A stretch of 64,000 bases of DNA from Candidatus Homeothermus arabinoxylanisolvens (GTDB lineage Bacteria > Bacteroidota > Bacteroidia > Bacteroidales > Muribaculaceae), in NCBI GenBank assembly GCA_001689405.1, contig LUJO01000016.1:46635-110634 (forward strand), written 5' to 3'. Every line of letters begins with the position of its first letter. Position 1 is the first letter of the stretch. The translations under genes were made by a program, and so were the position numbers. Below are positions 16,783 through 27,462 of this stretch, piece by piece. The notes below the pieces were generated by a model that was given only the letters and a program-made list of their open reading frames with translations, did not search any database and was not told the origin of the DNA.

Positions 16783-19700
16783 ATGTTAAAACCAAAATAC
16801 GTAACTTTATGTTATATTTTTCGAAACGACTATTTATTTTTTGTGGGACATCTTATAAAAAATACCGTTATAAGACGAGTGCTGAAGGTACTTATGTGGA
16901 CGCTGATAGTATTGCTGTCGGTGCCTGCGTTGCTGTATGTTCCTTTTGTTCAGGATTTTGCTAAGGATATAGCGCTGAAGGAGGTCGCCAAGTCATCGGG
17001 CATGGTCATTGACGTCGACCGTTTCAGGCTGAGGTGGCCGCTAAGGATCGAGCTCGGCGGTGTCCGTGTCATACCGGCTCCGGGCGATACTATGGTCAAT
17101 GCCCGCAGTGCGTCGCTTAATGTCGAGATGCTTCCGCTCTTGTCGCTTGACATAAGAGTTGACGGGCACTTCGAGGATGTGGCTTATCGGCTCGGTACTC
17201 CTGACTCGACCATGTATCTTACCGCCGATGTGAAGCGGTTCGACCTCTGCCCTTCGTCATATGACCTGAAACATTCAAGAATCGATGTGAGCCGCGCCAT
17301 ACTTGACGGAGGTGACGTGTCGCTGGTATTTAACGGCAATGACACAACCGCCACTCCGTCCGATTCCGCATCGTCGGCTCCACTGACAATAAAAGCCGCA
17401 TACATAGAGCTGCGCGACATCAATTACCGTATGGCTATGCTGCCGACGATAGATTCGCTCGGTGCGAATGTGCCTTTGGCTGTGCTTCGTGACGGACTGG
17501 TCGACATGGCTACCCGCCGTATTCATGCCGGTGCGCTGACTGTCGATAGCGTGACAGCCGCTTATCTTACTCCGTCGCCCGAGTACCTTGCCGCTCATCC
17601 GGCCGATTCTTTAGCTCCGGCAGCTGATGCCGCACCCTCTCCCGACAGTCTTATGTGGACCATAACCGGCGATACCGTAAGCCTTACGGCACGGAGCGCC
17701 CTCTATGCCGTGCGCGGGGCCGTCCCTCAGCCGGGTCTTGACATGAACTATCTGCAGGCCGATGACATAGACATACAGGTCGATTCTTTTTATAATAAAG
17801 GTGTGAATATCGTGGTGCCGCTCCGTCGTCTTGCCGCTGTAGAACGTTGTGGCGTCAAGCTGGAGGCATCGGGCCGGTTCTCGATGGATACGACCGCTAT
17901 GCGGGTCGAGCGGTTCGACATATCGACTTTGTTCTCCACTATAAAATTCAATGCGCTTATGGGCATGGGCGATCTTGCGTCAAATCCCCGGCTGCCTTTG
18001 CAGCTGCGCGCTCTGGCCCGTATAGGCATACCCGACCTCGAACTGATGCTGCCCTCCATGGCCCCTGTGCTGAAGGGTGTGCCCCGGTATAATGACATGA
18101 CCGTGGACGCCGATATAGAAGGCACCGTCGGCGACCTCTCCATCGAACGTCTTGAGGCGGCGTTGCCCGGTTATATGAATGTGTCGGTCAATGGCGATGT
18201 GCGCAATATGATGTCGCCTGACAATCTTGGCGGCCACGTGAACATAGACGGCAATCTTAAAAACGTCAACTTTGTCAAGCCCACTCTTCTTGAGGCGAAA
18301 CTGGCCAAGCAGGTCAATCTGCCTCCGGTGAAGCTTGACGGGTATGTCGACATGAACCGGGGAGCCATAAAGGGCAATCTGAAAGCTGTTACCGGAGCCG
18401 GAAGCATTCTGCTCGATGCCGACTGGAACGGCCGGGTGGAGAGCTATGACGTGGACATGGCCATGCGTGAGTTCCCTGTAAGCTCATTTCTGCCCGAGAT
18501 GGGAATCGGTGATATAACGGCCGATGCAAAGGTCACCGGACGAGGTTACTCGCCGTTTTTACGCAAGACCTCCATTGACGCTGTCATCGACATCACTTCG
18601 GCCGAGTATCAGAAAATCAAGTACTCTGACATAAGGCTTTGGGCGAGCCTCGACACCGGTTATGTCGATGCGGGGCTTCTGTCAATGAACCATGATGCCA
18701 ACTTTGACCTGTCGTTGACCGGAAATATAGCCGACGATGATTATATAATGAATTTCGAAGGCGATGTACGCAATCTTGATCTGAAGGCCCTTAATCTGTC
18801 GCCGACCGAGTCGCGCGGCTCGTTCTCGCTCGAAGGCCGCGGACATTTACGCCCCGGTGCAGGATATTACGACGCTGACATGACGATAGGCGATCTTGAG
18901 TGGCGCATGCCCGACCTCACCGTGGCCACCCCGTCGATAAAAGCGTCGGTCGATGCCACCGACTCATTTACTGTCGTGTCGGTTGACAATGAGTCGCTTC
19001 ATGCCGAGTTTATAGCCGGATGTTCTGTTGACACACTGGCGGCCCGTTTTGCCTCCGGCATGGCTGTTCTTGACCGGGAGATTGCTGGACGCCGTATATT
19101 CGTAGACTCCGTACAGCGTGAGCTGCCGCATTTTGTCTTGTCGGTCAACTCGGGCGCCAACAGCATAATAAGCGATTTCCTTGCTCCGTCCAAGACCTCG
19201 TTCCGGCAATTGTCGCTTAACGTAAACAATGATTCGCTCTTTCATCTGAACGGTGCCGTGACAGGTATAAAAGCCGGCGATACACGTATAGATTCTGTGG
19301 GCATCAGCGCCATGCAGCACGGCAAGTTCTTGCTTTATCGTGCCATGATGAATAATCGGCCCGGCACGTTCGACAGTTTCGCCCATGTTGATGTCACCGG
19401 CTTTCTTGCCGACCAGAACCTCGCATTGTTTCTCAATCAGTCCAACATAAAGGGCGATACCGGCTTCAAACTCGGTTTCAACATCACCTCCATCGACTCG
19501 TTGCTCACTTTGCGCATGACTCCGCTCGACCCCATAATCGGTTATAAAAACTGGTCGCTTAACAACGAGAATTTCATATCATACAACTTGCTTACCCGTC
19601 ATATTGACGCCAATCTCGCCCTGACCAACGGCGACAGCCACTTCAAGGTCTATACCGAGCATGACGGACACGGTTCATCCTCGCAGGAAGACATTATTGT

Positions 19701-21666
19701 CAACGCTTCCGGCATTCAGCTTGCCGACTGGCTCGCGTTGTCGCCTTTCGCTCCTCCGGTCAAGGGTGTTGCCGGAGCCGACATTCGTCTCGGATGGGAT
19801 GCCGAGTCCAAGTCGATAGAAGGCAGTGGCGCCGTGTCGCTCGACGACCTTACCTACGGCCGCGACCGTGTCGGCTCGTTCCTTCTCGATGTCGGTCTTA
19901 CAACCAATACTTCGGGAGTAGTCAAGGCCTCGACGTCGCTGATGATCGACAGTATTAAGGTCATTACGGCAGTGGGTGCGCTCAACGACAGCACGGCAAG
20001 CAATCCGTTCATGCTCGACTTCTCGATGATACACTTCCCGCTGCGTATCGTGAACCCGTTCCTGCCGCCGGGTGTGGCCAAGCTGAGCGGCATGCTCAAC
20101 GGGCGCATGGACATAACCGGTACTATGACTTCGCCTCTGTTCAACGGTTACCTCGACTTCGATTCTACTGCGGTGTCGGTCGACATGATAGGGTCGGCAT
20201 TCCGTTTCTCGGAAGAGAAGATACCGGTTGACAGCAATATAGTGAAGTTTGACCGCTATACGATATCTGGTCTTAACGATAATCCGTTGTATATTGACGG
20301 TACGGTCGATATAAATAATCTGACATCGCCCAAGATAGCGCTCGACATGAAAGCCCGCAACATGCAGGTTATCGGGTCGAAGCGAGGCAAGGGCAACGAC
20401 ATTTACGGCCGCGGATATATCGATCTTGACGCAGACGTGAAAGGCAACATGAGCTTCATGCGTGTCGACGCCACGCTCAACCTCCTTGAAGGCAGCAATG
20501 TCACCTATGTGGTCAATACGGTGGCCAACACGTTGTCGGCCGGCGTGACCGATGACGATATGGTGCACTTCGTACAGTTCTCCGACACGGCGGCGGTGCT
20601 CGATGCCGACACTGTGCCTACGGGTGAGCTCGCTCTTATGCTCGACGCGCGTCTTATAGTGTCGCAGGGTACCACGATAAATGTCGACTTAAGCGCCAAC
20701 GGACAGGACAAGGCGTCTATACAAGGCTCGGGCAACCTTACTTTCCATATGTCGCCATTCAGCGACATGAGCCTGACCGGACGATATAACATCGACAAGG
20801 GCTTCGTACGCTACACTCCGCCGTTGATGTCGCAGAAAAACTTCGATTTCGAGAGCGGCAGCTACATAGCCTTCAACGGCGACATGCTGAACCCCATTCT
20901 CAATCTGCACGCTCATGACACAATGAAAGCCAACGTCACCGAAAGTGGTCAGAACTCGCGGCTTATCAACTTCATAGTGTCGCTCAACGTCACCAATACG
21001 TTAAGCAACATGGATGTGTCGTTTGACCTGTCGACCAACGACGACATAACCATACAGAACGAACTCGAGACCATGAGTCCCGAGCAGAGAGCCAATCAGG
21101 CCATGAACCTGTTGTTGTACAACGTCTATACGGGACCGGGCACAAAGGCATCGGCCAATCTGAGCGGCAATCCGCTGTTCTCGTTCCTGACGGCGCGTCT
21201 TAATTCGTGGGCGGCCAATACGATAAAGGGTGTCGACATATCGTTCGGTATCGACCAGTACGACCGCACCTATGAAGGAGCCACCTCGACCACTACGAGC
21301 TACAGCTACAGGGTTAGCAAGTCGCTGTTCAATGACCGCTTCAAGATTGTGGTGGGCGGCAACTACTCCACCGACTCCAATATGGACGAGAACTTCTCGC
21401 AGAATCTCATAAACGACATATCGTTTGAGTACATGCTCAATCGCAGCGGCTCCATGTATATAAGGCTGTTCCGTCATGTCGGTTATGAAAGCATACTTGA
21501 AGGCGAGGTCATACAGACCGGTGTCGGCTTCGTGTACAAACGCAAGCTTGCCTCGCTCCGTGATTTGTTCCGCTTCGGGCGCCGGCCCGAGGAACCTGTT
21601 GTGACGCTACCGCCCGAGGACGGTGCCGCTAACGTAAAAGATAAAGATGATGACACGAAGAAGTAA
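16783..21666 (+). CDS. tamB: TamB-like translocation/assembly protein
   Basis: A very large envelope protein (up to 1627 residues) with one N-terminal membrane anchor (MWTLIVLLSVPALLYVPFVQDF), a long run of beta-helical AsmA/TamB repeats, and a C-terminal DUF490-type TamB domain (about 1100-1560, including ASIQGSGNLTFHMSPFSDM and FDLSTNDDITIQNELETMSP). TamB forms a groove between inner and outer membrane for lipid and outer-membrane protein traffic. The start is uncertain: the longest frame begins at 16783, but GTG 16843, GTG 16879 and ATG 16894 are in frame, and a weak -7 (TAACTTTA, 16802-16809) would favour the later ones. It overlaps the downstream TamA-like gene, confirming a functional pair. 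Confidence 0.85.
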   Translation: MLKPKYVTLCYIFRNDYLFFVGHLIKNTVIRRVLKVLMWTLIVLLSVPALLYVPFVQDFAKDIALKEVAKSSGMVIDVDRFRLRWPLRIELGGVRVIPAPGDTMVNARSASLNVEMLPLLSLDIRVDGHFEDVAYRLGTPDSTMYLTADVKRFDLCPSSYDLKHSRIDVSRAILDGGDVSLVFNGNDTTATPSDSASSAPLTIKAAYIELRDINYRMAMLPTIDSLGANVPLAVLRDGLVDMATRRIHAGALTVDSVTAAYLTPSPEYLAAHPADSLAPAADAAPSPDSLMWTITGDTVSLTARSALYAVRGAVPQPGLDMNYLQADDIDIQVDSFYNKGVNIVVPLRRLAAVERCGVKLEASGRFSMDTTAMRVERFDISTLFSTIKFNALMGMGDLASNPRLPLQLRALARIGIPDLELMLPSMAPVLKGVPRYNDMTVDADIEGTVGDLSIERLEAALPGYMNVSVNGDVRNMMSPDNLGGHVNIDGNLKNVNFVKPTLLEAKLAKQVNLPPVKLDGYVDMNRGAIKGNLKAVTGAGSILLDADWNGRVESYDVDMAMREFPVSSFLPEMGIGDITADAKVTGRGYSPFLRKTSIDAVIDITSAEYQKIKYSDIRLWASLDTGYVDAGLLSMNHDANFDLSLTGNIADDDYIMNFEGDVRNLDLKALNLSPTESRGSFSLEGRGHLRPGAGYYDADMTIGDLEWRMPDLTVATPSIKASVDATDSFTVVSVDNESLHAEFIAGCSVDTLAARFASGMAVLDREIAGRRIFVDSVQRELPHFVLSVNSGANSIISDFLAPSKTSFRQLSLNVNNDSLFHLNGAVTGIKAGDTRIDSVGISAMQHGKFLLYRAMMNNRPGTFDSFAHVDVTGFLADQNLALFLNQSNIKGDTGFKLGFNITSIDSLLTLRMTPLDPIIGYKNWSLNNENFISYNLLTRHIDANLALTNGDSHFKVYTEHDGHGSSSQEDIIVNASGIQLADWLALSPFAPPVKGVAGADIRLGWDAESKSIEGSGAVSLDDLTYGRDRVGSFLLDVGLTTNTSGVVKASTSLMIDSIKVITAVGALNDSTASNPFMLDFSMIHFPLRIVNPFLPPGVAKLSGMLNGRMDITGTMTSPLFNGYLDFDSTAVSVDMIGSAFRFSEEKIPVDSNIVKFDRYTISGLNDNPLYIDGTVDINNLTSPKIALDMKARNMQVIGSKRGKGNDIYGRGYIDLDADVKGNMSFMRVDATLNLLEGSNVTYVVNTVANTLSAGVTDDDMVHFVQFSDTAAVLDADTVPTGELALMLDARLIVSQGTTINVDLSANGQDKASIQGSGNLTFHMSPFSDMSLTGRYNIDKGFVRYTPPLMSQKNFDFESGSYIAFNGDMLNPILNLHAHDTMKANVTESGQNSRLINFIVSLNVTNTLSNMDVSFDLSTNDDITIQNELETMSPEQRANQAMNLLLYNVYTGPGTKASANLSGNPLFSFLTARLNSWAANTIKGVDISFGIDQYDRTYEGATSTTTSYSYRVSKSLFNDRFKIVVGGNYSTDSNMDENFSQNLINDISFEYMLNRSGSMYIRLFRHVGYESILEGEVIQTGVGFVYKRKLASLRDLFRFGRRPEEPVVTLPPEDGAANVKDKDDDTKK

Positions 21667-23959
21667 TATGACTCTCCGCCGTTTTTTCAGGCTGTTTGCA
21701 GCTGTCATGGTCGTGTCGCTTGTGTCGTCATGTTCGACGACAAAGCGTCTCGGCCCCGACGATGTGCTCTACACTGGAGTGAAGAAACTCGAGATTGTCG
21801 GTGCCGATAACGAGAAAGTGCCGGGAAGTGTCAAGACAAAGGTCGAGACGGCTGTCGACGTGGCGCCCAACAATTATATAAAGGCCCTGAAGTGGCGCTA
21901 TCCGTTTCCTCTCGGACTTTGGGTGTACAATAACTGGCCCAATCCCGAGAAGGGCTTCAAACATTGGATATACGAGAAACTTGCCGAGGATCCCGTGCTG
22001 ATAAGCGAGGTGCGTCCTCAGCTGCGCACCAAAATGATCGAGGATGAGCTTGACAACTCCGGTTATTTCCGTAACACGGCTTCGTATGAACTCATATATA
22101 ATAAGAAGAACGCCAAGAAAGCCAAGATATCTTATCGGATAGAGACCGGGCCGGCTTATCTGCTCGACTCCATCGAGTTTCTGCCCGACACGTGCCATCT
22201 GTATCATAAGATTGACTCTTTGGCGCACGCTTCGACCTATCTTAAGCCGGGCAACAGATACTCTACCGACTCGCTGAGTGTGGCGCGTACGAAGATTACC
22301 AATTCACTGCGCAACCTCGGTTATTACTTCTTCCGCCCCGAATACATAGAGTACCTTGCCGACAGTACGATTACGCCAGAGCGCATAGCCCTGCGTATGA
22401 CCATAGCGCGCAATACTCCAAAATTCGCACAAAGGCGTTTCCGTACCGGCGACATAACCGTATACATAAACCGCAACCAAGGCGGCGGCACTCCCGATAC
22501 AACCGTGACGCGTCGCGGCACTATAATAAGGATGATGCCGTCTAAACTTCGCACCGGACTTATTCCCGGATGTGTCACTTTCCGCGAGGGCAAGACTTTC
22601 TCCGTGCGCGATATGAACCGCACGCAGACCTATCTGTCGCGCCTCGGCATATTCAACTACATAAACATCGAGGCCATACCCGATACGACCTCGTCCACTC
22701 CTACGCTCGATGTGGCCATAGAGTGTACGTTCGATGCTCCCTATGAGGCAAGCATCGAGGCCAATGTGTCGTCCAAGTCAAACAGTTACATAGGCCCGGG
22801 CGTCACTGTGTCGGTGACAAACCGCAACCTGTTTGGCGGCGGCGAGCAACTGAGGGTAGGACTTACCGGTGCCTATGAGTGGCAGACCGGTCACGGCAGT
22901 GCCGGCTCTGTATTCAACAGCTACGAGATCGGTATCAACAGTTCGCTTGCTTTCCCGCGTCTGCTTCTGCCGCGCTTCATAGGCCTGTCGCGACGCAATC
23001 TTAACTGGACGCGCTTCACGCTCAATGCCGACCTGCTCAACCGACCTCATTATTTCAACATGGCCCAGTTCAGCGCTTCGATGAACTATGACTGGCAGAT
23101 GCGCAAATACTTCACCTATACGTTCACTCCGCTGAAGCTGACATTTATAAAGATGATACGCACCACTGAACTGTTTGACTCCATAATCGGAGCCAATCCG
23201 GCTGTGGGACTTAGCTTCCGCAACCAGTTTATACCGCAGATAGGGTGGTCCATGATCTATGACCGCGCCATGAACCGCGACAATATTATAAATGTACAGG
23301 CCTCAGTGGCCGAGGCCGGCAATCTTATGTGGACTCTGTGGCGCGCATGCGGTGTGCGTGGCGAGAAGCGTCTGTTCGGTATGCCGTTCTCGCAGTTTGT
23401 CAAAGGCACCGCGCAACTCGTGTACTCAAGGCGTCTGCACGGCGACAGCTGGCTTGTCACACGTGTGTTCGGCGGTATAGCCCATGCCTACGGCAACTCT
23501 GCCGAGGTCCCCTACAGCGAGCAGTTCTATGTGGGAGGCGCCAATTCGGTCAGGGCGTTTGCCGTGCGCAGTATCGGTCCGGGCAGCTATCATCCTGCCG
23601 GCGACCGCGACAATAACTTCGACGAGACCGGTACTTTTAAGTTTGAATTCAATGTCGAGTACCGCTTCCCGATAGTGGGTCCGCTTCACGGAGCGCTCTT
23701 CCTTGACTCCGGCAACGTATGGCTATTGAAGAACGACCCCGAGCGTCCCGGTTCAAAACTCGAAGGCAGCACATTCTTCAAGGATCTGGCTGTCGGCACA
23801 GGAGTGGGATTGCGTTTCGACATAAGCATGCTTGTGCTCCGTGCCGACCTCGGTGTCGGCATCCACGCTCCCTACGACACCGGCAAGAGCGGCTACTACA
23901 ACATGCGCTCCTTCAAGGACTCCCTTGCCTTCCACCTCGCCATAGGCTATCCTTTCTGA
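21647..23959 (+). CDS. tamL: Lipidated TamA/BamA-like outer-membrane protein (TamL)
   Basis: A 770-residue Omp85-family protein. The N-terminus is a lipoprotein signal (FRLFAAVMVVSLVSSCS), as in Bacteroidetes TamL and unlike proteobacterial TamA. POTRA-like domains follow (to about 390; for example LDSIEFLPD and LSRLGIFNYINIEAIPD), then a 16-strand barrel with the Omp85 signature YVGGANSVRAFAVRSIGPGS and end HLAIGYPF. ATG 21647 is the longest start; ATG 21668 gives a more typical signal length and places the lipid Cys at residue 22. Its start overlaps the end of tamB, so the two are translationally coupled. It probably works with TamB in outer-membrane assembly. Confidence 0.87.
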   Translation: MMTRRSNMTLRRFFRLFAAVMVVSLVSSCSTTKRLGPDDVLYTGVKKLEIVGADNEKVPGSVKTKVETAVDVAPNNYIKALKWRYPFPLGLWVYNNWPNPEKGFKHWIYEKLAEDPVLISEVRPQLRTKMIEDELDNSGYFRNTASYELIYNKKNAKKAKISYRIETGPAYLLDSIEFLPDTCHLYHKIDSLAHASTYLKPGNRYSTDSLSVARTKITNSLRNLGYYFFRPEYIEYLADSTITPERIALRMTIARNTPKFAQRRFRTGDITVYINRNQGGGTPDTTVTRRGTIIRMMPSKLRTGLIPGCVTFREGKTFSVRDMNRTQTYLSRLGIFNYINIEAIPDTTSSTPTLDVAIECTFDAPYEASIEANVSSKSNSYIGPGVTVSVTNRNLFGGGEQLRVGLTGAYEWQTGHGSAGSVFNSYEIGINSSLAFPRLLLPRFIGLSRRNLNWTRFTLNADLLNRPHYFNMAQFSASMNYDWQMRKYFTYTFTPLKLTFIKMIRTTELFDSIIGANPAVGLSFRNQFIPQIGWSMIYDRAMNRDNIINVQASVAEAGNLMWTLWRACGVRGEKRLFGMPFSQFVKGTAQLVYSRRLHGDSWLVTRVFGGIAHAYGNSAEVPYSEQFYVGGANSVRAFAVRSIGPGSYHPAGDRDNNFDETGTFKFEFNVEYRFPIVGPLHGALFLDSGNVWLLKNDPERPGSKLEGSTFFKDLAVGTGVGLRFDISMLVLRADLGVGIHAPYDTGKSGYYNMRSFKDSLAFHLAIGYPF

Positions 23960-23987
23960 CAGCGTCGGTTTAATTGATATTGGTCAT

Positions 23988-24016
23988 ATTAGTCTAATTG
24001 GTCCAATTGGACTAAT
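23988..24016. repeat. 29-bp imperfect palindrome after tamL
   Basis: ATTAGTCTAATTGG at the left and CCAATTGGACTAAT at the right form a near-perfect palindrome made of AATTAGTC-like words. Similar words recur at 31995-32013 beside another operon end. It may act as a weak terminator or be a small dispersed repeat; it has no T-tract. Confidence 0.45.
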
Positions 24017-24376
24017 TTGCTATAACTATTGTTAATGGAAATTTGTTAAATTTGTTAAAAGTTGCTTGTCGCGTTTATATTTTTGGAATATATATGGTTA
24101 TAGAAGTTAAAAAGACTTATATTTGCAAGTGCTTACTTCTATGATGTTTAGTTTTCAGGCATGATATGAAGTTGTGATTGATAAAGATAGTTAGATAAGA
24201 ATTTAGAAATCAGGATTGTGAAGGTAAAAAGTGCAGTACTTCACTTTCAGTTCCCACGTGCGCGTGGCAACTGATTCCGACCTATATGTCTTCTTTCGTG
24301 TCAGCCCTCTTTGTCTACTGTGATTTAATATAGAAAAAAGTGATAAATAATTAATGTAAAACTAAACTACTCTTGC
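24017..24376 (+). promoter_or_regulatory. Long leader region of the first susC operon
   Basis: This spacer has no credible gene. A -7 match TATATTTG at 24118-24125 would give an untranslated leader of roughly 245 bases. Two consecutive hairpins lie in the leader: AAAGTG 24228-24233 with CACTTT 24242-24247, then CAGTT-C-CCACG 24248-24258 with CGTGG-C-AACTG 24263-24273 around a four-base loop. The -33 element is weak. A structured long leader suggests post-transcriptional control; this is inference. Confidence 0.45.
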
Positions 24377-27300
24377 ATGAAGAACATTTGTTTTCAAATG
24401 ACCCGGAAGACATGGCTTGTGGCAGTAATGCTTCTATGTCTTTCCTTCCCGGCACTCGCGCAGAATATTACCGTAACAGGTACTGTGGCTGACAACACGG
24501 GAGAGCCCCTTATCGGAGCGAGTGTAATGGCCAAAGGCACTACCGCGGGTACCGCCACTGACATTGACGGTAACTACTCCCTTTCGGTTGCGCCCGACGC
24601 TGTCCTTGTCTTTTCCTATGTAGGCTACGAAACACAGGAAGTACCGGTCGACGGACGCACTACCGTCGATGTCGTGCTTAAAGAAAACACAGTGGTGCTT
24701 AACGAAGTCGTGGCTATCGGCTACGGCGTTGTGAAAAAGAGCGATGCCACCGGTTCGGTAGCGGTCATCAAGCCCGATGAAATCGAGGCCGGTCTTGCTA
24801 CCTCGGCTCAGGATATGCTTGTGGGCGCATCGCCGGGCGTTGTCGTAACGACCGATGGCGGTAGTCCTCAAGGTAGCGCCAACATCATGATACGTGGTGG
24901 TGCATCACTGAAAGCTTCCAATGAACCTCTTATCGTGATCGACGGCGTGCCTATGGAGCGCGGCAATGTGGCCGGAGGCTCCAACCCTATCGGTCTTGTG
25001 GCTCCTGAGAACGTGGAGTCAATGACAATCCTTAAGGATGCCTCCGCTACCGCCATTTACGGTAGCCGTGCGTCAAACGGTGTCATCATCATAACTACCA
25101 AGAAGGGTAAGAGCGGAAAACCGCAGGTAAACTTCTCGGCCAACATGTATATAAACACTCCCCGTAAGACCATGAGTATGATGAGCGGTAATGAGTATGC
25201 CGACTTCATCCGCTCTTATTACGGCGCTGACTCCGATCAGGCGGCCGCTCTCGGTCAGAACGGCGTCATCTACAACACCGACTGGCAGAAAGAGGTATTG
25301 CGTACCACAGTGTCGAGCGATTATAACCTGAGTGTGGGCGGAACCGTAGGCTTCCTGCCTTATCGTGTGGCTGTCAGCTATACCAACAACAACGGTATAA
25401 TCAAGACTTCACGAATGGACCGTGCTACAATGGGTATCAATCTTACTCCGAAGTTCTTTGACGGTCTGCTTCAGGTAAGCGCCAACGTGAAGGGCGCCTA
25501 TATCAACAACGGCTACAACGAGGGCGGTGCTCTCGGCAGCGCCGTCAGCTTCAACCCCACGCTGCCCGTCTACAACCCTGACGGCAATGCGTTCCTCAAC
25601 TACACATCCTACACCAACGCGGGCGGTCTTGCCGGTCCCGATACCGGACTTTCGCTCAACGGTCTTGCCTCGCTCAACCCGGCCTCGATGATAAACGAGT
25701 ACCACAAGAGCGCCAAAGTGTATCAGTCGGTAGGAAATCTTCAGTTTGACCTCAAGATGCCGTTCCTCCCCGAACTCCGCGCCAATCTTAACCTCGGTTA
25801 CGATTACAGCCACGGTGAGGAGATAGACTACAATACTCCTTTCTCACCCGCCGCTTACCGTGCAGGCCATTATGTGCCGGGCTCCAATGATCCGGTGAAA
25901 GACGGTTACGGTACTTGGAACAAGCGCAATGAAAAGCGTTACAACCTTCTTCTTGACTTCTACCTTAATTATAATAAGGAGTTTGATGCCATCAAGTCCA
26001 ATCTTGATGTCACCGCAGGTTATTCTTGGCAGAAATTCCGCAAGAGCGGTCATAACTTCTCACGTGTGCAGGATGGCGCCGCCGATGCCGGCTACATGCG
26101 TAATCCCGTCAAGTATTTCAGCGCTCCCTATCAGCTCGTGTCGTTCTTCGGACGTGTCAACTACAGTTTTATGGAACGTTATCTGTTGACCGTAACCGTA
26201 CGTGCCGACGGTACTTCACGTTTCTCAAAGGATAACCGTTGGGGTACTTTCCCCTCCGTGGCTCTCGGCTGGCGTATTATCGACGAAGACTTCATGTCGG
26301 GTGTACGCAATACGATGAACGATCTTAAACTCCGTCTGGGTTATGGTGTTACCGGTCAGCAGGATCTGCCCGACATCTACTTCCCCTATATGCCTATATA
26401 CGGTGTGAGCGACAATCTTAACGAGCGTTACCCGATAGGAGGCAACAACCAGTTCCTCGTTACACCCGCAGCGTTCAACGCCGACCTTAAGTGGGAGGAG
26501 ACAACTACATGGAATATTGGTCTTGACTTCGCGTTCCTGAACAACCGCATCAGCGGTAGCGTCGACTGGTATCTCCGCAAGACCAAGGACCTGTTGACCT
26601 ACGCCAACTATCCTGCCGGCTCCAACCTGTCAAACGCCGGTGACCTCAACCTCGGTGACCTTCAGAATACAGGTCTTGAATTCAATTTGCTTACCCGCCC
26701 GGTTGTTACGCGTGACTTCACTTGGTCAAGCAATATAAACGTGGCATGGAACAAAAACAAGATCACACGTCTTGCCGACGGAGCCGACTCTACTACCGGC
26801 GGCATCGGTAACGGTGTAAACGTCCAGAAACATCAGGAGGGCTTCCCCGCCTACAGCTTCTGGGTATATGAGCAGGTTTACAACCCCGACGGCACACCGC
26901 TCGAAGGTGTATTTGTAGACCGTAACGGCGACGGCGAGATAACACCCGATGACAAGTATCTGTATCACAGCAAGGATCCGGCAGTGACCCTTAACTGGCA
27001 GAATACATTCAATTACAAGAACTGGGACTTCGGCTTCTCGCTTCGTGCAAGCTTCGGCAACTGGGTATATAACCGCAATGAGTCAAACAATGCGTTCATA
27101 TCCGCTACCGCCACCGCTCCTCTGAGCAATCTGCTTAATAACGTATATCTATGGAAGAGTACACGTACTACTGAGCTTATCACAAGCGATTACTTTGTGC
27201 GTAATGCCAGCTTCCTGCGTTGTGACAACATAACCATCGGCTATACTTGGCCCGAACTGCTCAACAATCAGATGCGCCTGCGTCTATATGGCGCCGTACA

Positions 27301-27418
27301 GAATCCTTTTGTCATCACCAAGTACAAAGGACTTGACCCCGAGGTATTCAATGGTATAGACAACAACATTTATCCGCGTCCTGTGACATTCTCGGTTGGT
27401 GTTGTAGCGTCGTTCTAA
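24377..27418 (+). CDS. SusC-family TonB-dependent outer-membrane transporter
   Basis: A 1013-residue SusC/RagA protein. After the signal peptide (ending FPALAQ) come a carboxypeptidase-regulatory-like domain (ITVTGTVADNTGEPLIGASV), a TonB-box region, the plug domain with IMIRGGASLKASNEPLIVID and the SusC signature NVESMTILKDASATAIYGSRA, and a 22-strand barrel ending VTFSVGVVASF. It imports an oligosaccharide across the outer membrane with the SusD protein encoded 44 bases downstream. No glycoside hydrolase is in this operon, so the substrate cannot be named; the SusE/SusF-like partners favour a glycan ligand. Confidence 0.93.
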   Translation: MKNICFQMTRKTWLVAVMLLCLSFPALAQNITVTGTVADNTGEPLIGASVMAKGTTAGTATDIDGNYSLSVAPDAVLVFSYVGYETQEVPVDGRTTVDVVLKENTVVLNEVVAIGYGVVKKSDATGSVAVIKPDEIEAGLATSAQDMLVGASPGVVVTTDGGSPQGSANIMIRGGASLKASNEPLIVIDGVPMERGNVAGGSNPIGLVAPENVESMTILKDASATAIYGSRASNGVIIITTKKGKSGKPQVNFSANMYINTPRKTMSMMSGNEYADFIRSYYGADSDQAAALGQNGVIYNTDWQKEVLRTTVSSDYNLSVGGTVGFLPYRVAVSYTNNNGIIKTSRMDRATMGINLTPKFFDGLLQVSANVKGAYINNGYNEGGALGSAVSFNPTLPVYNPDGNAFLNYTSYTNAGGLAGPDTGLSLNGLASLNPASMINEYHKSAKVYQSVGNLQFDLKMPFLPELRANLNLGYDYSHGEEIDYNTPFSPAAYRAGHYVPGSNDPVKDGYGTWNKRNEKRYNLLLDFYLNYNKEFDAIKSNLDVTAGYSWQKFRKSGHNFSRVQDGAADAGYMRNPVKYFSAPYQLVSFFGRVNYSFMERYLLTVTVRADGTSRFSKDNRWGTFPSVALGWRIIDEDFMSGVRNTMNDLKLRLGYGVTGQQDLPDIYFPYMPIYGVSDNLNERYPIGGNNQFLVTPAAFNADLKWEETTTWNIGLDFAFLNNRISGSVDWYLRKTKDLLTYANYPAGSNLSNAGDLNLGDLQNTGLEFNLLTRPVVTRDFTWSSNINVAWNKNKITRLADGADSTTGGIGNGVNVQKHQEGFPAYSFWVYEQVYNPDGTPLEGVFVDRNGDGEITPDDKYLYHSKDPAVTLNWQNTFNYKNWDFGFSLRASFGNWVYNRNESNNAFISATATAPLSNLLNNVYLWKSTRTTELITSDYFVRNASFLRCDNITIGYTWPELLNNQMRLRLYGAVQNPFVITKYKGLDPEVFNGIDNNIYPRPVTFSVGVVASF

Positions 27419-27462
27419 GATGAAATAATACGAAAGTCATTAACAGATTCAGATTTATCATT

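Noticed and set aside
19675..20568. 297-codon open frame antisense within tamB
   Set aside because: A shadow frame of a high-GC coding region; no start context or recognisable motif.
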